From: Cryobacterium psychrotolerans
GTDB taxonomy: Bacteria; Actinomycetota; Actinomycetes; Actinomycetales; Microbacteriaceae
Length of the DNA: 64,000 nucleotides
Assembly (NCBI RefSeq): GCF_900101115.1
Contig: NZ_FNFU01000002.1
Coordinates: 1-64,000 of the forward strand
Direction of reading: 5' to 3'
Part shown: piece after piece, positions 26,526 to 34,249 of the stretch
Position numbering within the stretch: the first letter of the stretch is position 1
How the letters are laid out: the number at the start of each line of letters is the position of its first letter
Notes under the pieces: generated by a model
What the model was told of the DNA's origin: nothing
Seen by the model: only the letters and a program-made list of their open reading frames with translations
Databases searched by the model: none
Position numbers and translations under genes: made by a program

Positions 26526-26786
26526 ATGGATGGCAATGTTTTTGCGAACGGATCTGATCTTGAAATCGTGGAGATCTCCCCGACCGAATGGCGAGTGAGC
26601 GCCCAGGGCGTTGCGGAGCAGACTCCTGCGGCGATTCTCGGCTTCATCCGGCAAGTTGGAGCCTTTTTCGAGGTGATGAGCCTCGACCGGTGGCGGGAAA
26701 GGACCTACTTCTCCTCGTTCACGCGAGCCGCGGAGACTCTCGCGCAGGGGATGAGAGCACGCATGAACGAAGCGGTGATCGCCTAG
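26526..26786 (+). CDS. Small conserved hypothetical protein
   Basis: 86 residues, acidic then amphipathic, no signal peptide. It begins MDGNVFANGSDLEIVEISPT and contains AILGFIRQVGAFFEVMSL. No family recognised. CGGAGG ending 5 bases before the ATG and a strong terminator at 26808-26833 define a complete single-gene transcript. Function unknown. Confidence 0.7.
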   Translation: MDGNVFANGSDLEIVEISPTEWRVSAQGVAEQTPAAILGFIRQVGAFFEVMSLDRWRERTYFSSFTRAAETLAQGMRARMNEAVIA

Positions 26787-26807
26787 GCGCCACAGCATGA
26801 GCGAAGT

Positions 26808-26833
26808 CGCCCCCGAGGATGCTCGGGGGCGAT
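26808..26833 (+). terminator. Rho-independent terminator
   Basis: TCGCCCCCGAG pairs perfectly with CTCGGGGGCGA around a 4-nt loop and is followed by TTTCTCATTT. Ends the small hypothetical gene's transcript. Confidence 0.9.
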
Positions 26834-26920
26834 TTCTCATTTGCCGGGCCCGCCGGTCCAACCACGTCCCGGGTTCCGGAGGATTGTGCGTCGGGAATGA
26901 AACGCCGCCTGCGACGTTAA

Positions 26921-26941
26921 CTTGAGTCAAGGCAACTCAAG
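26921..26941 (+). promoter_or_regulatory. HAIR operator (HspR binding site)
   Basis: CTTGAGT, seven bases, then ACTCAAG is an exact match to the HspR-associated inverted repeat. It lies 21 bp before the ATG of the ClpC-like gene and overlaps its expected promoter. HspR bound here should repress the gene until heat or misfolded protein titrates DnaK. Confidence 0.92.
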
Positions 26942-26962
26942 TTTCACGTCCCAGGAGGTCAG

Positions 26963-29551
26963 ATGCCCATATTCTTCGGTCCGGCAGGGTCAGGCGAGGG
27001 TTCGTTCGACGAATTCATCGCCCGCTACCTTCAGGGTCAGCCCGCGGCTCAGTCCGGGCGTCCCATCGACATCACCCGGCTGCTCAGCCGCCGCACGCAC
27101 GAGGTGCTCGCCCAGGCCGCCCAATTCGCGATCGACCACGGCCACCCCGACGTCGACGCCCTGCACATCCTCAGGGTCATGGCCCCGCAGACGCCCGCCT
27201 CCGACGCCATCCGGCGCACCGGGGCGGACCCCGCGGCCATAGCGAAGGCAGTCGAGCAGCGTCTGCCGGAAACGTCGGCCCAGCGGTCGGCGGCCGCGCC
27301 GTCGCTCACGCACTCGGCCCAGCGCGCACTGCTTGATGCCCACCAGGTCGCGCGCGCCTTCGGCTCGACCTACATCGACCCCGAGCACCTGTTCTACGCA
27401 TTCGTCGTGAACCAGGATGCGCCCGCGGGGCAGGTCCTGGCCGCCGCCGGGGTGACGCCGGAATCGCTGCAGGCGGGCGCGGGCGAGGACCAGGCGGGTG
27501 ACACGGTCACGAGCCGGCCGGCGGCATCCGAGAACTCCGACACGCCGATGCTCGACAGCTACGGCACGGACCTCACCGCGCGGGCCCGCGCGGGCGAACT
27601 CGACCCGGTGATCGGCCGCTCGGATGAGATTGAGCAGACCATCGAGATCCTCTCGCGGCGCACCAAGAACAACCCGGTGCTGATCGGCGAGGCCGGCGTG
27701 GGCAAGACCGCCATCGTCGAAGGCCTCGCGCAGGCGATCGTCGACGGCCAGGTCCCCGAACAGCTGCGGGGAAAGCGTGTGATCGCGCTCGACCTTGCCG
27801 CCATGGTCGCCGGTACCCGCTACCGCGGCGATTTCGAAGAACGCCTGACCGGCCTGATGGATGAGATCAGCGCTCGCACGGACGAACTCATCGTGTTCAT
27901 CGACGAACTGCACACCGTCGTCGGTGCCGGCGGCGCCGGCGAGGGCGGCATGGATGCCGGCAACATCCTGAAGCCGCGCCTGGCCCGCGGAGAACTGCAC
28001 GTGGTCGGGGCCACCACCCTGAAGGAATACCGCAAGGTCGAGAAGGACCCGGCGCTGGAACGACGCTTCCAGCCGGTACGGGTGGGGGAGCCGAGCATCG
28101 AGGATGCCGTGCAGATCCTCGCCGGGCTGCAGGGCCGTTACGAGCAGCACCACGGTGTTCTGTACACCGCCGAGGCGATCCGTGCCGCGGTCGAGATGTC
28201 GGCGCGCTACATCACCGACCGCTTCCTGCCGGACAAGGCCATCGACCTCATCGACCAGGCCGGCGCGCGCCTGCGGCTGAAGCGGGGCGTGCGCGTCGAT
28301 CCGGCCGCGTTGCGCGAGCAACTCGCGGCCCTCGAGACAGCCAAGAGCGCAGCCGTCGCTGCGGAGCACTATGAAGAGGCGTCGCGGCTGCGCGACGAAA
28401 TGGAGGGCGTCCAGGGGAAGATCGCGTCCGCCGAGTCGGCACCTGTCGCGGATGCCTCGGACTCCCAGGCGCCACCGACCGGGATTGGACCGGCGGTCGT
28501 CGGAGACGCGCAGATCGCCGAGATCATCGCCCGGGCCACGGGCATCCCGGCCAGCCGGCTCACCGCGGGCGACCGCGAACGCCTGGGCCGGCTGGAAGAC
28601 GACCTGCACGAGCGGGTCATCGGTCAGGATGACGCGGTGACGGTGATCGCCAAGGCCGTGCGGCGCAACCGCACCGGCATGGGAGACGCCCGCAGGCCCG
28701 TCGGAAGCTTCCTGTTCCTCGGACCGACCGGCGTCGGCAAGACCGAGCTCGCCAAGGCCCTGGCCGAATCGTTGTTCGGCGACGAGAATGCGATGCTGCG
28801 CTTCGATATGAGCGAATTCGGCGAACGGCACACCGTGAGCCGGCTCGTCGGGGCTCCTCCCGGGTACGTTGGCTACGACGAGGCCGGGCAGCTCACCGAA
28901 CGCGTGCGGCGCAACCCGTACTCGGTCGTGTTGCTCGACGAAGTGGAAAAGGCGCACCCCGACGTGTTCAACCTGCTGCTGCAGGTGCTCGATGACGGGC
29001 GCCTGACCGATGGGCAGGGGCGCACGGTGGACTTCCGCAACACGGTGGTGATCATGACCTCGAACATCGGGTCGGAGTTCCTCGCGAGTCGGAGCGGCGC
29101 CCTCGGTTTCACCACGGAAACCGACGGCGCCGGGAACGGTTTCGGTTCTGAGAAGGCGCTGCGCGACCGGGTCATGGGCAAGCTCCGCGAGGCCATGCGG
29201 CCGGAGTTCCTCAACCGGATCGATGAGATCGTCCTCTTCCGCAAGCTCGACCGGGAGCAGTTGCACCGGATCGTGCGGCTGCTGCTGGGCCAGACCGAAT
29301 CGCGCCTCCAGTCCCAGGGCATCGGCCTCACGGTGAACGATGATGCGGTCGACTGGATCGCCGACCGCGGCTACGAACCGGAGTACGGGGCCCGGCCCCT
29401 GCGCCGGGTGATCCAGCGCGAGCTGGACGACCGGATCGCCGATCTCCTGGTCGCTTCCGAGCTGCAGGAGGGCGGGCAGGTCACGGTCTCCGTCGACGGT
29501 GACTCGCTGCGCATCGACGCGGGCACGGAACGGATGCCCCTGGCGGCGTAG
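26963..29551 (+). CDS. ClpC-like AAA+ unfoldase under HspR control
   Basis: 862 residues. Two Clp-N repeats lie near residues 40-170, AAA-1 has Walker A GEAGVGKT (about 241), the middle part has a UVR-like stretch ([14 protein letters not shown], about 470), and AAA-2 has Walker A GPTGVGKT (about 590). A loop with LGF (about residues 714-716) matches the ClpP-docking tripeptide, and the long ClpB coiled-coil is missing, so it fits ClpC rather than the ClpB disaggregase. It should unfold proteins for ClpP or act as a heat-shock chaperone. RBS AGGAGG precedes ATG 26963. A 22-bp hairpin follows the stop. Confidence 0.87.
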   Translation: MPIFFGPAGSGEGSFDEFIARYLQGQPAAQSGRPIDITRLLSRRTHEVLAQAAQFAIDHGHPDVDALHILRVMAPQTPASDAIRRTGADPAAIAKAVEQRLPETSAQRSAAAPSLTHSAQRALLDAHQVARAFGSTYIDPEHLFYAFVVNQDAPAGQVLAAAGVTPESLQAGAGEDQAGDTVTSRPAASENSDTPMLDSYGTDLTARARAGELDPVIGRSDEIEQTIEILSRRTKNNPVLIGEAGVGKTAIVEGLAQAIVDGQVPEQLRGKRVIALDLAAMVAGTRYRGDFEERLTGLMDEISARTDELIVFIDELHTVVGAGGAGEGGMDAGNILKPRLARGELHVVGATTLKEYRKVEKDPALERRFQPVRVGEPSIEDAVQILAGLQGRYEQHHGVLYTAEAIRAAVEMSARYITDRFLPDKAIDLIDQAGARLRLKRGVRVDPAALREQLAALETAKSAAVAAEHYEEASRLRDEMEGVQGKIASAESAPVADASDSQAPPTGIGPAVVGDAQIAEIIARATGIPASRLTAGDRERLGRLEDDLHERVIGQDDAVTVIAKAVRRNRTGMGDARRPVGSFLFLGPTGVGKTELAKALAESLFGDENAMLRFDMSEFGERHTVSRLVGAPPGYVGYDEAGQLTERVRRNPYSVVLLDEVEKAHPDVFNLLLQVLDDGRLTDGQGRTVDFRNTVVIMTSNIGSEFLASRSGALGFTTETDGAGNGFGSEKALRDRVMGKLREAMRPEFLNRIDEIVLFRKLDREQLHRIVRLLLGQTESRLQSQGIGLTVNDDAVDWIADRGYEPEYGARPLRRVIQRELDDRIADLLVASELQEGGQVTVSVDGDSLRIDAGTERMPLAA

Positions 29552-29563
29552 ACCGAGAGGGGA

Positions 29564-29612
29564 AACGAAAAGCCAGGAACATACCTTGATGGTATGTTCC
29601 CGGCTTTTCGTT
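29564..29612 (+). terminator. Long terminator hairpin after the ClpC-like gene
   Basis: AACGAAAAGCCAGGAACATACC (29564-29585) pairs with 29591-29612 with one mismatch and a 5-nt loop. Both strands end in A/T-rich arms, so it may stop transcription from both sides, including the minus-strand Cys-rich gene that ends at 29642. Confidence 0.8.
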
Positions 29613-29641
29613 GATCCGGGCCGCAGTGGCGGCCGGAGGAC

Positions 29642-29809
29642 TCAGCGGGAGAACAGCCGGGTGAAGAAGTTTCCGGCAGGCGCGGGGTCATTCTCGTGCC
29701 CGCGGCACCTCTGCGCGCTGGACACGCCTCGCATGACCTGGTCGACATGCTGACCGCAGCCCGCCCAGGTCGTCTTGCCACACTTCTTACACGTTACTGC
29801 TCGGCACAT
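29642..29809 (-). CDS. Cys-rich mini-protein, paralogue 1 (55 aa)
   Basis: The peptide begins MCRAVTCKKCGKTTWAGCGQ, continues HVDQVM and has QRCRGH near residues 33-38, with five Cys and two His in a compact zinc-ribbon-like pattern. It aligns over its first 38 residues with the second mini-protein at 31628-31744. AAAGGA lies 7-12 bases before the ATG. A perfect CsoR-type palindrome lies 35 bp upstream, overlapping a TATAGT -10 box. I infer a metal- or sulfur-binding role; small proteins of this kind occur in many actinobacteria without assigned function. Confidence 0.8.
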   Translation of the reverse strand: MCRAVTCKKCGKTTWAGCGQHVDQVMRGVSSAQRCRGHENDPAPAGNFFTRLFSR

Positions 29810-29841
29810 CCGATGTTCCTTTCGTCAAGCTGTCTCCGCCG

Positions 29842-29860
29842 ACTATACCCCATGGGGTAT
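29842..29860 (-). promoter_or_regulatory. CsoR-type operator plus -10 box of mini-protein 1
   Basis: ATACCCCATGGGGTAT (29845-29860) is a perfect 16-bp palindrome of the TACCC-N4-GGGTA type bound by CsoR/CstR/RcnR-family repressors. On the minus strand its last TAT is part of TATAGT (29847-29842), a good -10 box, so a bound repressor would block RNA polymerase. Confidence 0.7.
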
Positions 29861-29904
29861 CGAGATGACTGAAATCGACGTGATTGCGTCAGCTCCGAGC
29901 AGGG

Positions 29905-30585
29905 TCAGCAGCCGGAGCTGGTCGCGGCCTGGTCGAGTTGCAGCACGGCCACGACGTTCTCCACTGTGGCGGAATTCGGATCGTAGCCGACGGGTCGGTA
30001 GCAGCTCACGAGCACCAGGCGGTTGGGGATCGCATCCGTCATCTCGTCGTTGTTCTTGTACTCCGCCTTGTTGAGCGTGAGTGTCTTCTGCGTGACGTAA
30101 CACAGGGTGCCGTTGGCGGTGTCGATGCCCGCAACGTCTCCGGCCTTCATTACTCTGATGCCGTTGAAGACGGCCTCGTCGACCCAGGAATGTCCGTACA
30201 GGTAGACCGTGTTGATCGAGTCCGTTCCCGCGGTTCCGCCGGTGATGGTCGTGTCCCACGAGATGGTCGAAAGCTCGGGCGGATCGAAGCCCCCGCGGTC
30301 GTCGATCATCTGCTGGGAATACTCCGACACGGCGCCGTCCACTCCGATGGCGGGGACGCGGAGTCGCAGAGGCGCCGAGGCGGCGATGACGAGGTCGGCG
30401 GCAGGGGCTGCCGTGGGCGACCCCGTGGGCGACGCCGAGGGCGCCGCCGCGACGGGGGTCCGGCGGACGGGGGCGGGAGTCCCCGCATCCGTGTTCGCCA
30501 GGCTGAAGCCAAGCCAGCCGACGGCTACTGCACAGAGCAGCGCCGCCGTGCCGACGAGCAGGGCTTTTCTAGCGACGAGCGCCAG
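29905..30585 (-). CDS. Sortase (class E/F-like) with atypical start
   Basis: Membrane anchor (ALLVGTAALLCAVAVGWLGF), a Pro/Ala-rich spacer, then a sortase domain with catalytic His in VYLYGHSW and Cys in LVLVSCYRP followed by the active-site Arg. It would cleave a sorting signal and attach proteins to the cell surface. No ATG, GTG or TTG lies before the anchor in this frame. A CTG at 30585 (17-bp overlap with the upstream gene) or 30561 is the only reasonable start; GTG 30342 would cut away the anchor. The gene directly follows its probable substrate, so coupling is likely. Confidence 0.75.
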   Translation of the reverse strand: MALVARKALLVGTAALLCAVAVGWLGFSLANTDAGTPAPVRRTPVAAAPSASPTGSPTAAPAADLVIAASAPLRLRVPAIGVDGAVSEYSQQMIDDRGGFDPPELSTISWDTTITGGTAGTDSINTVYLYGHSWVDEAVFNGIRVMKAGDVAGIDTANGTLCYVTQKTLTLNKAEYKNNDEMTDAIPNRLVLVSCYRPVGYDPNSATVENVVAVLQLDQAATSSGC

Positions 30586-31495
30586 CCTTGCGGGTAGCGA
30601 ACGCTGCGGTCAGCAGGCCGCCGGCGAGCAGCATGAGGACGCCGCCTCCGAGGAGGAACGTTCCCTGGCTGCCGTTGGTGCCGGGCAGGCCGAATCCGTC
30701 CGTCAGGGAGTCGTGCAGGGTGTTCTTCAGCGGCGCGACCGGCGCGACCGGAGTGGTCTCCTCGGGAGTCGCTGCCCCGCTGAGGAAGTTGTTCGTCAGC
30801 GTCGCATCGCAGGTGACGCTGGCTCCGCCGCCGTTGGCCGAGTTGTTGCACTGGTTGATCGTGACCGGCAGCAGCGCGCTCTGGGTTGACGGGTGCACGG
30901 TGCAGATGACGCCGGTCGCGCCGCCGCCGCCGATTGCGGAATCGTTGCACTGCGTGATCGTCGCGCTGGATGTTGCGGCCGGGAACGGGTCGCAGATCAT
31001 CGCCGTGCCGCCGCCGGTTGCGGAGCCGACACACTGGTTGACCGTTGCGCCGGTCGGAGCCTGGTCCTTCTCAGCCGCACCGGTGATGTTGTTGACCACG
31101 GTCACGGTGCAATCCAGGTTGCCGCCGCCGCCGTTCAGAGCGTAGTTGCACTGGCTGACGTTGCTGGTGAGTGTGTCGAAGGACTCGGTTGAGGCAGGGC
31201 CGCACTTGGACGCCCCATTGGCCCCTTCGCACACCGTGGTCGTGACAGTGGAGCTGTCCACCCCGGTGGTCAGGTTCAGGTTGTTCTCCACGGTCACGTC
31301 GCAGATGAGTTCCAGGCCCGGGGTGTTGTTGACGCTGTCGCACTGGGCGAAGTCCTGTGCGGACGCTTTCTCCGAAGGAGCGAGGGTGAGGCCCACGACA
31401 GCGATGGCAAGCGCCGCGACAAGGACGGAAGCCCTCGCCAGCGAGGACAGGAGGGGGGTGCGTGCACGCACAGGGATCGACGAAGCTGTTAGCAC
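30569..31495 (-). CDS. Cell-wall-anchored repeat protein with LPxTG-like sorting signal
   Basis: 308 residues. The signal peptide ends near ASAQ. The mature part has about five repeats of a pattern QC(N/V)xSAxGGGGxxxxC (for example ITQCNDSAIGGGG, INQCNNSANGGG). The C-terminus is a sorting signal: LPGTN, a Gly/Leu-rich helix (GTFLLGGGVLMLLAGGLL), then Arg/Lys-rich RKAGARR. It is thus a sortase substrate on the cell surface, with paired Cys probably forming disulfides. GTG 31495 has TTAGGAG upstream. The sortase gene overlaps its end. Confidence 0.8.
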   Translation of the reverse strand: MLTASSIPVRARTPLLSSLARASVLVAALAIAVVGLTLAPSEKASAQDFAQCDSVNNTPGLELICDVTVENNLNLTTGVDSSTVTTTVCEGANGASKCGPASTESFDTLTSNVSQCNYALNGGGGNLDCTVTVVNNITGAAEKDQAPTGATVNQCVGSATGGGTAMICDPFPAATSSATITQCNDSAIGGGGATGVICTVHPSTQSALLPVTINQCNNSANGGGASVTCDATLTNNFLSGAATPEETTPVAPVAPLKNTLHDSLTDGFGLPGTNGSQGTFLLGGGVLMLLAGGLLTAAFATRKAGARR

Positions 31496-31574
31496 AGCAC
31501 TCCTAAGGTAGGCCTCGACGTTAGCACGCAGCGGCCCGTTGCCGAGCCAGGCCGGCCGTGTCGCTGGCTATTTG

Positions 31575-31593
31575 ATACCCCGGGGGGTATGAT
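31575..31593 (+). promoter_or_regulatory. CsoR-type operator plus -10 box of mini-protein 2
   Basis: ATACCCCGGGGGGTAT (31575-31590) has the same 7-2-7 arm layout as the site at 29845. Its last TAT starts a TATGAT -10 box. The distance from operator to ATG (37 bp) matches the first site (35 bp). Confidence 0.7.
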
Positions 31594-31627
31594 TGTCTTG
31601 ACCGTTAGACCACTGAAGGAGAAACCT

Positions 31628-31744
31628 ATGTGCAGTCCCGTCCGTTGCAATGTTTGCGCCAAAATCACCTGGGCCGGATGCGGCGAGCACGTCGCCAGCG
31701 TCATGGCTGACGTTCCGCCCGCCCAGCGCTGCACCTGCAACTAA
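31628..31744 (+). CDS. Cys-rich mini-protein, paralogue 2 (38 aa)
   Basis: It begins MCSPVRCNVCAKITWAGCGE, then HVASVM, and ends QRCTCN. It has six Cys. It shares the frame MCxxVxCxxCxKxTWAGCGxHV with the 55-residue mini-protein but ends right after the last Cys pair. GAAGGAG lies 6 bases before the ATG and a perfect terminator (31800-31831) follows. Operator and promoter layout match paralogue 1, so both should respond to the same signal. Role unknown; metal or sulfur binding is inferred from Cys content and operator type. Confidence 0.8.
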   Translation: MCSPVRCNVCAKITWAGCGEHVASVMADVPPAQRCTCN

Positions 31745-31799
31745 GAAGTAAGAGGATGCTCAACGCATCCATCCGCGCCCGCGAAAGCGAGGCGCTCGA

Positions 31800-31834
31800 G
31801 CGACTGGCCGCCAGTACTGGCGGCCAGTCGCTTT
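31800..31834 (+). terminator. Rho-independent terminator after mini-protein 2
   Basis: GCGACTGGCCGCCAG (31800-31814) pairs perfectly with CTGGCGGCCAGTCGC (31817-31831), 2-nt loop, followed by TTTGTT. It separates the mini-protein transcript from the next gene. Confidence 0.92.
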
Positions 31835-31857
31835 GTTCTCTCTCCAGGGGGGCGCCG

Positions 31858-32118
31858 GTGCCCGCCACGAAGTACTACGAGGGGATGGCGGCGGCCCTGG
31901 CCGAGGTGCGACGGGCCATCCGACGCCTGCCCGTTGTGCCGGACGATGAATCCGGCAGCCGGCTGGTCCTCGCGGACACCCGTGCCCGCTGGGCGGCGGA
32001 GACCGGCGCGCCCGGACGCACCGGCCCGAGCTGGGCGGGATACCTTGCCGGCGGGATTGATGCCCTGGATCAGCTGGCCGCCGAACAGCCCGGTGCCGTC
32101 GCCGATCCCGCGGACTAG
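31858..32118 (+). CDS. Small hypothetical protein
   Basis: 86 residues starting VPATKYYEGMAAALAEVRRA, helical and charged, no signal peptide. It has a GPSWAGYLAGGIDALDQLA stretch near the C-terminus. Family not recognised. GTG 31858 is chosen because an earlier in-frame ATG (31756) would place a terminator hairpin inside the gene, and AGGGGGG lies upstream. It runs antisense into the decayed end of a reductase remnant, so its own origin may be partly from rearranged DNA. Confidence 0.5.
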   Translation: MPATKYYEGMAAALAEVRRAIRRLPVVPDDESGSRLVLADTRARWAAETGAPGRTGPSWAGYLAGGIDALDQLAAEQPGAVADPAD

Positions 32119-32138
32119 CCGGACCCGCGCACAGAGTT

Positions 32139-32616
32139 CCCCCTGCGCGAACTGATGGGGGAGAGCGAGCAGCACGGCCGCATAGGCCAGCAGGTGCACG
32201 GAGTACCAGCCAAAGTTCGGCAGTCGGTGGCGCACGATCACGAGCGATGTCGTGACCACGAGCACGAAGAGGGCGAGGGCGATGAAGGCCTGCGGCATGT
32301 CCTGCATGGTGGTGATCATGGCGATGGCCTGGGTCACCGGATCCTGGCGAGCCGCAAGGAGAAGCATGATGAGAAGGAGATCGCCGGCCACGAGGCCCGC
32401 GACGATGCCCGCTCCGGTCGGGATGTCGCGGAGGTTCGTGAAGTACGACACGCCGCCATCCGCCAGGAAGAGGGCCAGTACGACAGCGACCGAGAACCAG
32501 GCCAGGCCCGCCAGGGAATCGATCCGACGCAGGCGCCGCCGATGGGTGGTGGCGTGCGGGATCGAATCGCTGGTGTGCGTCACCGGAGCGAAACGAGCGG
32601 CGCTTTTCTCGGTCAT
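32139..32616 (-). pseudogene. Remnant of a ferric-reductase-type membrane domain
   Basis: The frame from ATG 32616 reads as the start of a ferric reductase-like/ferredoxin reductase membrane protein (AGLVAGDLLLIMLLLAAR, AIAMITTMQDMPQAFIALAL, VHLLAYAAVLLALPHQFAQG). The helix region that should lie between LLLAAR and QDPVTQAI, with heme-binding His, is missing, so about 50 residues were lost in frame. After LPHQFAQG the sequence becomes antisense of the small gene and the FAD/NAD(P)H domains are absent. A non-functional fragment. Confidence 0.7.
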
Positions 32617-32663
32617 TTCTTCGCAGACTACGCCCGCTCGTTCCAGGCGGGCGCCGAGGCGGG

Positions 32664-33440
32664 TCAGGCGGCGGGCACTCCGTCGCCGAAGGTGGCCGTC
32701 ACGGCATATCGGTCGCCCAGGATATGGCTGCAGCGCAGTTCGATCGCGGTTCCCTGGTGGTAGCCGATCCTCTGGATCCGAAACATCGGGGCGCCGACGG
32801 CGCAGCCGAGGCGTTCGGCGTCCACTGCCGTCGCGGTGTCCGCGCGAAGCTCTTCCTGGCCGCCGTCCAGCGTGATTCCACAGCGTTCCCGCAGTTCCTT
32901 GTACAACGCGGTGTCGGCGAAGTCGACCTCGAGCAGGGCAGCGACCCGCCGGGCCGGGAGCCACACGTTGTCGACCGCGAGCGGCTGCTCGTCGGCGAGT
33001 CGCAAACGCGACAAGAAGAGCAACTCCTCCGTCGGCGGCAGGCTCAAGAGCGCGGCGGTGGTCGGATCGGTGACGACCCGGCGCGCAAGCACAATGCTCC
33101 GCTGGGTCATTCCGGATGCCTGCACCGACGCGAACAGGCTGGAGACGGGTCCGAAGGCACTCCCGTGCCCACCCATCACCACCCGAGGCTTCCTGCCGCG
33201 TTGGGCGGTGACCGACCCTGTCTCCCGCAAGGGTCGGAGGGCGTTCCGGATCGTGCCGCGGCTGACGCCGTAGGTCTGGGCGAGTTCGACTTCGCCCGGA
33301 AAACCGTCGCCGTACTCTCCCTCGGCAACGCGAGCCGCGAGATCGGCGCTGATCCTTCGCCAGAGCGGCGGCCGGGGGCCGGCGTCGTGCGCGCCGTCGC
33401 CGGCGAGGAGCCTGGCAGCAGCCTCACGATGTCCTGACAC
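32664..33440 (-). CDS. GntR-family transcriptional regulator, HutC/UTRA type
   Basis: 258 residues. The winged helix lies near residues 30-90 (ARVAEGEYGDGFPGEVELAQ, then TYGVSRGTIRNALRPLRETG), followed by a UTRA effector domain ending FRIQRIGYHQGTAIELRCSH. HutC-type regulators bind small effectors such as amino acids or sugar phosphates. GTG 33440 follows AAAGGA. The gene diverges from the DsbA-like operon across a 68-bp gap with a 14-bp palindrome, so it probably represses itself and that operon. Confidence 0.87.
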   Translation of the reverse strand: MSGHREAAARLLAGDGAHDAGPRPPLWRRISADLAARVAEGEYGDGFPGEVELAQTYGVSRGTIRNALRPLRETGSVTAQRGRKPRVVMGGHGSAFGPVSSLFASVQASGMTQRSIVLARRVVTDPTTAALLSLPPTEELLFLSRLRLADEQPLAVDNVWLPARRVAALLEVDFADTALYKELRERCGITLDGGQEELRADTATAVDAERLGCAVGAPMFRIQRIGYHQGTAIELRCSHILGDRYAVTATFGDGVPAA

Positions 33441-33458
33441 GGTTGTCCTTTCCGGTGA

Positions 33459-33472
33459 AATGTATATACATT
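33459..33472. promoter_or_regulatory. Palindromic operator between gntR-type gene and DsbA operon
   Basis: AATGTATATACATT is a perfect 14-bp palindrome with the TGTATATACA core known from HutC-type GntR operators. It lies between the two divergent starts. Confidence 0.75.
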
Positions 33473-33508
33473 GCAATAGTCCCGTCGATCAACCGGAAGG
33501 CGCAAGCC

Positions 33509-34249
33509 ATGGAGTCTGAGCAACCGAAGCGCACGCCATCAGGCAGGTCCCGGCGACGTGGTCTCATCTACCTCATCCTCGCAGTTGTCGGGTTGGCGGT
33601 CGTGGTCGGAGTCGGCTTCGCGGCGCAGTCCGGCACGGCGGGGACGGATCCGGCCGCGAGCGACGCGAGTGGGCAGGGCTCGGACGAAACGCTGATCGAC
33701 ATGTCGCGTCGGATCGAGGGTGATCCGACCGCGCTCGGGGCCACCGATGCACCCGTCGTCATCGTGGAGTACTCGGACTATCGATGCCCCTTCTGCGCCG
33801 TGTTCGCGCGCGACACCATGCCGCTTCTCGTGGACGAGTACGTGACGAATGGGCAGGTGCGCTTCGAATGGCGTGACCTCACGGTGTTCGGGCAGCAATC
33901 CATCGACGCGGCCGTGGCCGGCCGGGCAGCCGGCAACCAGGGCCTCTTCTGGGAGTACACCGACGCCATCTTCAAGGACGCCCCGGAGAGAGCCCATATC
34001 GACCTTCCGCGCGAGCGCCTGCTCCAAATCGGCCGCGACGTCGGCGTGCCCGACATGGCTCGGTTCGAGAGCGACCTGAGCGACCCCGCACTCCTGAAGC
34101 TCGTCACCGACGACACGGCCGAGGCGCAGTCGATTGGCGCGACCGGAACGCCCCTGTTCCTGGTCAACGACACGCCCATCACGGGAGCACAGCCCCTGGC
34201 GGCCTTCCGCCAGGCCATAGACCGCGAACTCGAGGAAGCGGCGAAGTAG
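33509..34249 (+). CDS. DsbA-family thiol oxidoreductase, membrane-anchored
   Basis: 246 residues. A basic N-terminus (RSRRRG) precedes one membrane helix (LIYLILAVVGLAVVVGVGFA, about residues 17-36). The thioredoxin-like domain outside the membrane has the active site CPFC in YSDYRCPFCAVFARD (about residue 95) and the cis-Pro loop GATGTPLFLVND. It would form, break or reshuffle disulfides in secreted proteins. ATG 33509 has GGAAGG at 33495-33500. The stop overlaps the CcdA start (TAGTG), which points to a redox couple. Confidence 0.9.
   Translation: MESEQPKRTPSGRSRRRGLIYLILAVVGLAVVVGVGFAAQSGTAGTDPAASDASGQGSDETLIDMSRRIEGDPTALGATDAPVVIVEYSDYRCPFCAVFARDTMPLLVDEYVTNGQVRFEWRDLTVFGQQSIDAAVAGRAAGNQGLFWEYTDAIFKDAPERAHIDLPRERLLQIGRDVGVPDMARFESDLSDPALLKLVTDDTAEAQSIGATGTPLFLVNDTPITGAQPLAAFRQAIDRELEEAAK

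Noticed and set aside
26990-29266. 758-codon minus-strand frame opposite the ClpC-like gene
   Set aside because: Low-complexity Arg/Gly/Leu composition, no motifs, fully opposite the HAIR-controlled gene.
31756-31857. Longer start (ATG 31756) for the small gene at 31858-32118
   Set aside because: It would place a perfect terminator with U-tract inside the coding region.
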